A stretch of DNA of 64,000 nt, taken from the NCBI GenBank assembly GCA_004123355.1, contig SCHM01000004.1:4615017-4679016 (forward strand), written 5' to 3'. Each line of letters begins with the position of its first letter. Within the stretch, counting starts at the first letter, position 1. Positions 54,653 to 64,000 of the stretch are shown one piece after another. The DNA is from Amphirosellinia nigrospora (Eukaryota; Ascomycota; Sordariomycetes; Xylariales; Xylariaceae). Made by a program: the position numbers and the translations under genes. The notes beneath the pieces were generated by a model, which worked only from the letters and a program-made list of their open reading frames with translations, searched no databases and was not told the DNA's origin.

Positions 54653-57599
54653 TATATAAAAATCGAAATTAATTATATAATTAATAAATAAAATAAACTA
54701 TTTTTATAATATATTTATATTTTTTTTCGAAATAAAATTTTAATATAAAAAAAAAAATAAAATAAAAAAAACCGTACGAAATTAAAATAATCGAAAAATT
54801 AAATATAATCGTAGTTTCGATTAATAAATTAATACGCTTTTAATATATAATAAATTATATTATTATAAAAAATATTTAAATAAATAATTTAAATTAAAAT
54901 AATATATAATTTATATAGCTAATAATTATTAAAAAAAATATAATTAGCTAAAAAAAAAAAATTTAGTTTATTATTATATAACGTTTAAATATATTTTTAT
55001 ATAATATTTAAATATTATAAACTTTTTTAATAAAAAAAAAAATAAGCTTTTAAATTAATAATTAAACTATATATAAATAAAATTATTATAATTTTAATAA
55101 ACTATTTAAAAAATTAAATATAATAAAAATTAATAAATTTATTATATAAAACGTTTTTAAATTTATTATATATAATTTAAATATTTTAAAAAAAAATATA
55201 TTTTTAAATTTTATTTTATATAAAAAATTAAAAAAAAAACTATAAAACTATATAAAAATTTAAATTTATTATATAAAATATAATAATATTAAAAAAAATA
55301 TTATTTTAATTTAATTATTAATAATTTAATAAATAAACTAATAATTAATTTTAATATTTAGTTTTATTTTATATAAAACTTTAAAACTTTATATAAGCTT
55401 AAAAATATTATTTAAATTTATATTTAATTAAAAAATAAATTATTATATAATATTTATATTTATTTATTTTTAAACTAAAAAAAAAATATTTTTAAAAATT
55501 TTTATATATTATATAATTTTTATATAGTTTAATTAAATTTAAACTATATTAGTTTAAAATATATTATTAATATTATTAAAAAAAATTTAAAATATAAATA
55601 TTTATATATAATTTATATTTATTAATTATATATAATAGTTTAAATATTTTAAAATAATTAAAATATAAATAAATAATATATTAAGTTTTATTACGTTAAA
55701 TTTTTTATTACGCGAAAAAAAAAAACTTAAACGAATAAAACTTCGTATAAACTAAAAAAAACTTTATTTTTTAAATATTTATTTAAATTTAATAAAAAAA
55801 TTTTTTCGTATAAATAAAATATTATAATAATTAAAAAACTAAACTAAAAATTTAGCTAAAATTAATTTTATATAAAAAAATTCGCTTAAATTTATATTTT
55901 TTAATAAACTAAAAAAATATATATTAATAATATATATTAATTTAAAACTATATATAATTTATTATTATAGCTTAAATTATTAAGCTATAATTATATAATA
56001 TTAAAATATTAAATAAATAAATTAAATAATAAAAAATAACTTATTAAAAAGCTTATATTTATTTTTTTTAATTTTTATTATATAAAGCTTTTTATTTTTA
56101 TAAATAAATTATTTATAAATAATATAAATATAATTTTATAATTTAAATTTATTATTATATTTATAATCGAAACTTATACGAAAAATATAATAAACCTAGA
56201 TTTTAAAATTAAAAATAATATTATATATTAAAATTTAAATAAATATAAAAAAATTATATAAAATATTTTAGCTAATAAATATAATATAATTAATAGTTTT
56301 AATAATATTATTACTTTTTATATAATATTTTAAAAAATTATAAAAATATTTAATTTATTTTTAATATTTATTATTTTATATTTAAATTTTAAATTATTAT
56401 ACGATTGTTTAATTAAACTAAAATAATTTAAAAAAAAAATTAATAATAAATATTATATTTTTTAAAAATTATATAAAAAAAAAAAATCTTTAAAATATAA
56501 TAAATTAATATAAAAATAACTTAACCGATATATTTATTAAGCGTATATTAAACTAAATATTAAAAACTTTAGTTTTTATAAATAAACTATTTATATAAAT
56601 TAAAATATTTATTAAAAAACCGTAAAAATACGTTATATAATAAATAATAACTAAGCATATATAAAAACAATATATATATATATAAATATTTAAAAAATAA
56701 ATATTATATATAAATAATAAAAAGTTAAAAAATTATAGCAAAAATAATAACTAAAATTTATACCCCGAAAAATAATAATATAATTAATTTTATTTTTTTC
56801 TTTTTTTTTTTTTAAACTTAAACTATATATAATAAAACAATAAATACTATAATTTTATATATAAGCGCTATAAGCGCCGCTTTAAAAACCTAATATTATA
56901 TAATATTAATTAAATAAAATATTTTAATAATTAATATAACTATTATATACTATTTAATATAAAATAATAATTTAGCTATAATTTTAAATAAAAATTATAT
57001 AAAAATATTTTTTTTAACGTATAAACTTCGCTTATATTAGCGAAAATAATAATTAATAATATTTAAAAAATAATATTATATAAAAAACAAAAATAATTAT
57101 ATTTTTTTTATTTTATTATATAAAAAATAAATTAACTAAAATATATATTAAAAATTATTTATAAAATAAATAAATAAAAATATATATGTATGTTTATATA
57201 TAACGTTAATATAAAAGCTTTATAAGCTTAATTTTTAATAAAAAACTATAAACTTTAATAACGTTATTATTTTTTAAACGTATAAAGTTTTAAAACTATA
57301 TAATATATTAAAAATAAAAAATATAAAATATAAGCAAAAAATTTTAATAAAATTAATAAGTTTTATAATAGCTATTATTAATATTAATAGCAATTTTATT
57401 TTAATTATTTATTAGTATAATATTTAAAAAAACTTAAAAAGTTTTATATATAATAATAATAATAATAATAATACTACTATTAATATTATTAGTATTATTA
57501 ATATTATGCTACTATTATTACTAATATTATATTTATTATATAATAATTATTAAACTTAATATTATAAAGTTTGCAAAATTAGTTAGAATATACGTAAAA

Positions 57600-57646
<47 letters not shown>

Positions 57647-58023
57647 TATAAATATACGCGCGTAAAAAAAAAAAAAATAAAAAAAAAAAAAAAAACAATA
57701 TAAAAATAATTTAATTATATACAATAATAACAAATATAAAAATAACGTATTATTTAATTTTTAAAATATTTAAATAAATTAAATAAAAAAATTATATATA
57801 ATAGTTATATATAAATTAGCTTTTTTATTTATATTTATTAACCTTTTTTTTATATAGTTATATAAATATTAAATATTTTAAAAAAATAATAATTTAATAT
57901 ATTATTAAGCGCTTTTTTATTATATATTTGCTATACGATATATTTAATATTTTTTTTGCGTTAGATTTTTATATTAAAAAAAACAATCGTATAAAAATAC
58001 GCTAGCTAAAAAAAAAAAGCTAA
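54653..58023 (+). other. Right interior of middle element
   Basis: This is A-rich degenerate sequence continuing the middle element after the inner insertion. It includes an AAT-type microsatellite (57451-57535) and a (TA)22 run (57601-57644). No gene is readable. Confidence 0.7.
57601..57644. repeat. (TA)22 microsatellite
   Basis: This is a perfect TA dinucleotide run within the middle element's right interior. Confidence 0.95.
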
Positions 58024-58306
58024 TATTATAATTATAATATTATTTACGTATAAAATTAATATATTAATATTAATTATATATAATAATTAATTATTAATTA
58101 CAATATTAGCTGTTTTATAATAAAGTCGGGCTAATATACTTATTTAATTTAGTTATATAGTATATTATAGTAAAATTTTTTTATATAAAAAATTCTTTGT
58201 ATAAAAGTTAACTTTTATATAAATAGTTAAAAAAATAAATCGATATATATAAATATTTATTTTACCTTTTATTATATACGATATTATACCCTTTAGCTAC
58301 TTAATA
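58024..58306 (+). repeat. Right LTR of middle element
   Basis: This is the partner of 44421-44700. It keeps AGTCGGGCTAATATACTT where the left copy is AT-converted. Confidence 0.88.
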
Positions 58307-58311
58307 TAAAA

Positions 58312-61300
58312 TATATTTATTTATAAAATTACTAAAAAATAAAAACTTAAAAAAAAATGCTTAAAAGTTTAACTTTAAATAAACTAGTTTTTAATTATAT
58401 ATAAATATATATATATAAATTTAATAAATATAAATATTATAATAAATATAAAGCCTAGCTAATATATAAAAATTAAAAACTAAACTATAATAAAAAAATA
58501 CTTATATAAATACTTTAGCAAAAAAATCGTTTAAAACTTTAATAATAATTGCTGCTAAATTTAATCTCAAACTTAAATAATATAATACTATAAATATTTT
58601 TATTAACGTAAAACTTATTAAAAAAGTTTATATATATATATTTTTTAGCTATAAAAAATAAACATTATAGTTAAACTATTATAAGCTTTTTATAGCTTAT
58701 AAAAATTTTTTTATTATAATAAAAAAACTTTTAAAATTATTAAATAAAATTAGTTTTAAACTAATATTTTATAAACCTTATTATTTTTTAAAAATAAAAT
58801 ATTTATTTTCGTTTACGTTAATAATATAATAGTTATATATACTTTTAAAAACTTTAAATTAGCTAATATAATAATATTATATTAAAATCTTAATATAAAT
58901 TAACTAAAAATAAAAACTTATAATAGTTTTTAAAAATAAAAATAATTTAAATAAATAAAAATAACTACTAATTATTTTAAACTTTTTATATCGAAAAAAT
59001 CGTTAAGCTTTAAAATATAAATACTATAATATATATTATTATTTTAATAAAACAAATAAATTATTCCTATATAAAAAATAACTTTATTTTTAAATATATA
59101 ATAATATTAATAAAAAATAAGTTCGATTTTATACGTAGCTATTATTATATATTTAAATATAACGTTTATTATTTTTAAGCTATTATAGTTTAATTATAAC
59201 TTTTTTCTTAAATATTATAAAGCTATAAATAAAATTTTTATATTTATTATTTATATAGTACTATATATTATAATTTAGCAATAAAAATAACTTTATAATA
59301 ATTAATAATATATTATTTGCTAATAATATTATTAATAAAAAAAGCTTTTAAGCTTATATTATAAAACTTTTTAATAAAATTATAAATTAAAAAGCTAATA
59401 AATAAAATATAATTATAATATTTATTATAAAAGCTAAATTATTAACGTTAGCTTAAGCTATTAAAAAAACTATATATATTAATAAGTTTATTATTAAGCT
59501 TAATATAATTTTATATTTATAATATATTTAAATTTAATATAATAATTAATAAACTATAAAGCTAATTATTAAAAAATTAACTTTTTTATATATTAAACTA
59601 TAATATATTAATATTTATAACTATTAGTTACGCTAAAAAGTTAAAAATAAAACTTTAATAATAATATATACGCTTATTAACAAAATAATTATTAATAGCT
59701 TTATTAAACTTTATTTATTTAATAATAAATAACGTTTTTTTAATAACTAAAGCTAGCTAAACTATTTATTAAACTAATAATATTAATAAACTAATTATTT
59801 ATATTAAAAAAAATCGAAAACTAACTAATAAGCAAAAATTAGCCGAATAAACTATTAATTAATTATATTTTATTTTTTATTTATTAAATATTAAAATTTA
59901 AATTATAAACGTTTATAATATAAATAAAAAATTAATTAACTTTTATTTAAAGCTTTAAAAGTATTATATATAATTTAAAAAAAAAAAAAATAATTGCTTA
60001 AAAAGCCTGCGATTTTGCTACTTAAATAGCCGGAGCTTAATTTTAACCGGCTTATTTTTTTTTTTTTTTTTTTTTATTGTTTTAGAAAGCTTTAAAATAT
60101 ATACTATATATAAAGCGGTAAGCCGGCGTATAAGCTCGGCAAAAAACATATAGCAAAAATAATAACAATAATAATAGCACATTTAATTAAATATTATATA
60201 AAATATAAAAAGCTTATTTAATATTTTTAAAACTAATTACTATTAAATAAACTATTAATTATTAAAATAAAAAATTATTTATAGCTTTTTATAAATATAT
60301 TTAAAAGTATAATATTAATAGCGCGCTTTATTATTAATTATTTTTATATAATTATTATTAAAATAACCTACGAAAACGCTTTTAATATACTAAAAGTATA
60401 AAATTTCGTAGCGAACTAACAAACGTTTTAGCTTAAAGTAAAAAATAGCATAATAATAATTTATATTATTTTTATAACTATATAAATAATAACTAAACTA
60501 ATAATAATAAAAAAAACAGTTAATAATAATAATAATAATAATAATAAACGCTTTAATAAAACTAAAATAAAAATTAATATTATTTAGATTATTTATTTAA
60601 CTAAATTAATAAAAATGAAAAAAGCTTAACATTAAGCTAATAACCTTAAAAATAATAGTTATAATAATAATAGCTAAAGCTTAACAAGCTAGCGTATAAA
60701 AAATAATAATAAAGTTTTACGGGCGCTATATTTAATATAACTTAGATTAGCTAGCTAAAGCGAGCTAAAATAGAAAAAATAACAAACAAAAATATTTTTT
60801 CGCCCACAAATAAAAATAAAATAAAAACAAAATAAATTATTAAACTATTTAATAATAAATTATATAATATATAAATAATATTTATAAAAAAAATAATATA
60901 ATATAAGTTTTTATATATATTAATAACTAAATATATATTAATACTAAGTTTAATAACTATTAACGCTATATATATTATTAAAAACAACTTAAATATATAC
61001 GAAAGTTTATAATTATTTAATTAAACTATATATAAATTAGTATTAATTTCGGCTATTATTTAAAAAGTACGTATATATAAATATACGCAACTGTTTATTT
61101 ATAAGTTTTAAAACTATAATAGCTAAAAAAAAAAAAAAAAAAAAAAACAGCTAATATTTATATAAATAAATTAACTATTATTATTTGCGTAATTATTTAT
61201 ACTTATTTAATTATTAATAATAACTAGCTTTATAATATTTATATTAAATAAATTATAAAGTATTTATTATTATAATATATTAATAAACGATTTATTTATT

Positions 61301-61374
61301 ATACTTTATATAAATTATACGCTTATTAACTAAAACCTAAAAAAACAACTAAATCTGCTTTTTTTAAAAAAATA
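58312..61374 (+). other. Right interior of outermost element
   Basis: This is A-rich degenerate sequence. It contains a better-preserved imperfect hairpin (60013-60158) and a run of 23 A (61125-61147). No gene is readable. Confidence 0.7.
60013..60158. repeat. Imperfect inverted repeat (hairpin), ~146 bp
   Basis: The left arm 60013-60054 and right arm 60119-60158 pair in register: TTTTGCTA with TAGCAAAA, GCCGGAGCTTA with TAAGCTCGGC, and CCGGCTTA with TAAGCCGG. The loop of about 64 bp starts with 21 T (60055-60075). The arms keep GC that the surroundings have lost. It may be a small foldback element inserted in the outer retroelement, or part of that element. No target duplication is evident. 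Confidence 0.65.
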
Positions 61375-61571
61375 TATTAAATTACGCACTAACTAATAAT
61401 TTATTTATATATTACTAAATAAATTACCTAGTTGCTTACTTAATATATATATAGTACGCCGGGCTTAACTAGTAGCTAGTGCCCGTTAAGTACTTTATAC
61501 TAAAAATACCTTAATTAAGCTTGGCAGCAATACACAGATAGATCAATACACACACATCACTAAATCTAACA
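61375..61571 (+). repeat. Right LTR of outermost element
   Basis: This 197-bp partner of 40524-40718 is the mirror case: its inner (left) part is AT-converted, while from about 61440 outward it is nearly unmutated through TTGGCAGCAATACACAG to CTAACA. Confidence 0.9.
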
Positions 61572-61576
61572 GATTG

Positions 61577-63020
61577 GATGTGATAGGCCACAACGTAAAA
61601 AGACCGTTTAAACAAATACTAAATACTCGACTAAAACTTGTTCTCCTTACCAGGTAACTGCCCCTTCTCATCTTCGCCCCCACTTGACCCCCACTAACCC
61701 TCTCCTTTCATTCCAGCCTACAACGGAGGTCAGTAAGCGGCTAGAGTCTAGAGAAATACTGACTTGTATTTAACGCAACAACACGTCTAGTACCTATTAG
61801 ACGAACGTATACCACGCTTACGACTTGCATGCTCGCAAGCGCGAGCTCTTAACACCAGCTAGCAGTGGTAGAAAGTCCTATACCTGAAGTATAGCTCACG
61901 ATATAGGTAAGCTATGACACAACAATCGCCACCACTTACCTACACACTCACGCCTACATGCTCACGTCTACATGTATAAGCTTACACTTGCGGTCATACT
62001 TATAGACCTAATACAACCAGGCCGTAAGCGTCGTATACGTTTGTCGAATAACATGCCCGTGTTGTTGTGCCCAAGAGCATCTGAAGTGCCGGATATAAGT
62101 CAGTACCTACTTCTTACACTAGGTCCTTCTCCGGGCTCTGGCGGCTTATTGACCTAGGGGCGGCTACCGACTAACCGTAGTAGGGTGGCCGGCCTATTAA
62201 TTAAGGGTGATCAGAGTACCTAATGTGGAGTACTATGTCCAGTCTAGTACAAGTAAACCGTCTTCCAAGTCTTTGCTCTTTAACCATTTGCCAAAACTCA
62301 TAATCAATCAATTGATAATGAATTGACTGTTTATCAAGTGTTAGATATTAAATCAACTATTTTATTCAGTAGTTTAAATCCGATTAAATGTTTGGATTAT
62401 AAATTGACCTGAGAAATAGTTTACTGAGCCGGCAGATTTTGGTACGGTATCCCCATATTTTTCCGTTTTCTCAAACGCTCTAGAGTTGTTGTCGCTGACA
62501 CTTACAGGTCTCTGAAACAATCCTTCCTCGCCCTACATTGGCTGGAGGTTTCCTGCATAACGACGTAATAAACAGAAAACCCTCACATTTCAACGAGTGG
62601 ATTGCAGTAGGTGCAGTTGTCAGCTGTTGCATTGTCCAAGGCGTGCAGGAGCAAACTAGTATAGATAGGAACGTCGCCTTATAGGGACGCTCTAGCAGGG
62701 GATAAAACATGGCTAACGCCACTAAGCAACGATCAGCCCGGCTCTTCAAAAACGACCTTCTACTAGTTCATAGAGGAAGGTAACCAAAAACGGTAGTCGC
62801 CAAGTCTGGGGAGAGCTGTCATAAAAAGTACAGAGGCCGGAAGACGAGTTGCTTCGGCCAACTTAGTACCTACAATCGGACCGAGCTGGCGTCAGCTGCA
62901 GGACGCCGCCATTCCACGCGTCATGAACATGGCGACAGCATCTTAATACAAAAGGAAGGGCAGCCGCATGTTGGTTCTCTGGAGTATTCTGTATGAGAAG
63001 CATCGAGCCCCGAGATCACC
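61577..63020. other. Normal-GC stretch without a recognisable gene
   Basis: About 1.44 kb lies between the retroelement and the glucanase start. I see no frame with family resemblance on either strand. It holds a 14-bp tandem pair of the form CTCACGYCTACATG (61947-61974) and a T/A-richer zone near 62280-62420. The last few hundred bases should be the glucanase promoter; AATACAAAAGG at 62945-62955, about 70 bp before the ATG, is the nearest weak TATA-like site. Parts of 61580-61900 have the feel of decayed retroelement sequence, but nothing firm. Confidence 0.5.
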
Positions 63021-64000
63021 ATGCGCTACTCATCTCTCGCTCCCCTCGTCCTGGCGGGCGCCGCCCACGCCTGGATGCCCCAGGATCGTGACCTTGCCGC
63101 TTTCAACATGACGGCACGCTTCGAGAAACTCGGCAAGCGGTTCCAGCCGTCTCTCCCAACGGCGTGACGAAGATTCGAGGCGTGAACTTCGGTTGTAAGT
63201 GATTGGCAGCCATTCAACTACCTGCTACTAGAGACTCACATGACCTTAGCATGGCTGATCTCAGAGCCGTTCTTCATGTCAACAAATGAGTGGCCTAATG
63301 TAATGGCTGTGGCACGTCAAAGAGCGAGTTCGATTGCATGCGAGACCACTACTCAGGCAGCAACCGCGATGCCGGCAACGCCGCCTTCGAGAAGCATTGG
63401 GCTACATGGATCACGCCCGCCACGGTGCAGTCGGTACACGGTAAGAATCCCCGGTGCTATTTTCCTATTGTTTTTGGCAACTCTAGGAGCACGAGTTCCC
63501 AATTTCGTACCAAGACAGTGTCAAGATAATTCTCCAACACCCACAAATCACGCCCTGGATGGCTATAACTGACTCGGTTTGCAGACGTTGGGTTAAATAC
63601 AATCCGTATCCCGATCGGGTATTGGTCATACACAGCCATCGTGGACACGGCCAGCGAGCCCTTTGCTGATGGCAACCGGATGCTGCCCTACCTTGATGCC
63701 GTTGTCCAGAAGGCCGCGGACCTAGGCATCTACGTCATCATTGACTTGCACGGCGCGCCGGGTGGTCAGCAGCAGGACGTCTTCACAGGCCAGAACCCGA
63801 ACCCTGCGGGTTTCTTCAACAGCTATGACTACGGCCGCGCAGAGAAATGGCTATCGTGGATGACCAACAGGATCCACACGAACCCGGCATACTCGACCGT
63901 CGGCATGATCGAGGTGCTCAACGAACCCGTCTCAATGCACGACGGCGGCGGACGGTACCCAGCCCCCGGCCAAGTCCCGAGCTTGATCGATACGTACTAC
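63021..64000 (+). CDS. GH5 secreted glucanase, probable endo-beta-1,6-glucanase (5' part)
   Basis: The start ATG at 63021 opens a signal peptide (MRYSSLAPLVLAGAAHA). Exons are 63021-63194, 63250-63440 and 63585 onward, and both introns (55 and 144 nt) are GT-AG. GH5 landmarks are IRGVNFG, WLISEPFF, NEWPNVM, FDCM, NTIRIPIGYW, IYVIIDLHGAPGG and VLNEPV; the Glu codon at 63923-63925 is the expected acid/base. The nucleophile Glu lies beyond the window. Similarity in style is to fungal GH5 beta-1,6-glucanases (subfamily 15 type), which cut cell-wall beta-1,6-glucan, but the substrate is inferred. Two frame breaks are apparent. One is near 63155-63158 (CTCCCAAC where CTCCCCAAC would keep frame; otherwise TGA at 63165). 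The other is near 63305-63307 (ATGGCTG where ATGGGCTG would). Both are one base short at a homopolymer. They may be sequencing errors or real recent damage. Confidence 0.85.

Larger units (their letters stand above)
44416..58311 (+). mobile_element. Middle nested LTR retrotransposon, TSD CAAAA/TAAAA
   Basis: The element spans 44421-58306, with LTRs at 44421-44700 and 58024-58306 in direct orientation. They begin TATTATAATTATA and end CTAYTTAATA, as expected for TG...CA ends after RIP. The flanking 5-mers are CAAAA (44416-44420) and TAAAA (58307-58311), a target duplication differing by one C/T. Removing the inner element leaves about 7.3 kb, a usual size for a Gypsy or Copia element. A long A run ending just before 58024 may be the polypurine tract, consistent with plus orientation and the A-rich plus strand. 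It is a broken fossil, heavily mutated by RIP. The superfamily is undetermined. Confidence 0.85.
40519..61576 (+). mobile_element. Outermost nested LTR retrotransposon, Copia-like termini, TSD GATTG
   Basis: The element spans 40524-61571 and is flanked by perfect GATTG duplications (40519-40523 and 61572-61576). Its LTRs are 40524-40718 and 61375-61571. They begin TGTTGGATTACGC, mutated in the right copy, and end CTAACA, mutated in the left copy. An A-rich tract just before 61375 could be the polypurine tract, which with the A-rich plus strand suggests plus orientation. Subtracting the inner insertion and its duplication leaves about 7.2 kb. The TGTTGGA start is common in Ty1/Copia LTRs, but no protein motif is readable, so the superfamily is only a guess. 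The interior is broken throughout by RIP. It is older than the two elements inside it. Confidence 0.88.

Noticed and set aside
61585-61795. Possible LTR from TGATAGG to CGCAACA
   Set aside because: I could find neither a partner copy nor a matching target duplication. The resemblance is only in the terminal bases.
62480-62749. 89-codon minus-strand frame
   Set aside because: There are no domain features and it lies in probable promoter DNA. The frame at 61972-62157 was rejected likewise.

Overview
The window looks like nuclear DNA of a filamentous ascomycete (Pezizomycotina). Three things point there: short fungal introns, recognisable fungal gene families, and two very AT-rich blocks whose remaining sequence fits repeat-induced point mutation (RIP). 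In these blocks CpA/TpG is almost gone, and the surviving C and G sit mostly in AGCT, GCT/AGC and CG contexts. The genus cannot be told from what I can see.

Layout. (1) 1-37560: AT-rich RIP block, no intact gene. It holds two solo LTRs of one family in opposite orientation (19125-19420 and 22536-22831, each with a 5-bp target duplication), a 72-bp tandem array, a dispersed ~365-bp repeat pair, microsatellites, an 80-N gap and an assembly-type exact duplication. (2) 37561-40523: a normal-GC island with two minus-strand genes. One is the first exon of a cyclase-family (kynurenine formamidase-like) gene cut off at the AT border. The other is a five-exon gene for a fungal rhodopsin-domain (PTH11-like) membrane protein. 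(3) 40524-61571: a second AT-rich block that resolves into three LTR retrotransposons nested inside one another, each with its own LTR pair and target-site duplication. All are RIP fossils. (4) 61577-64000: normal-GC DNA with about 1.4 kb lacking a recognisable gene, then the 5' part of a secreted GH5 glucanase (probably beta-1,6-glucanase) that runs off the window and carries two apparent one-base losses at homopolymers.

How it fits together. The outermost retroelement duplicated GATTG on insertion, so the membrane-protein gene and the glucanase were once separated only by a short intergenic region. A second element then landed in the first, and a third, in opposite orientation, in the second. 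RIP damaged the whole nest but fades inside the outermost LTRs rather than at their ends. The left block has ended up inside or at the first intron of the cyclase gene. The arrangement is typical of a compartmentalised fungal genome, with a secreted enzyme and a membrane receptor-like gene beside repeat islands. Apart from the retroelement structure and RIP, I see no sign of a new biochemical system.
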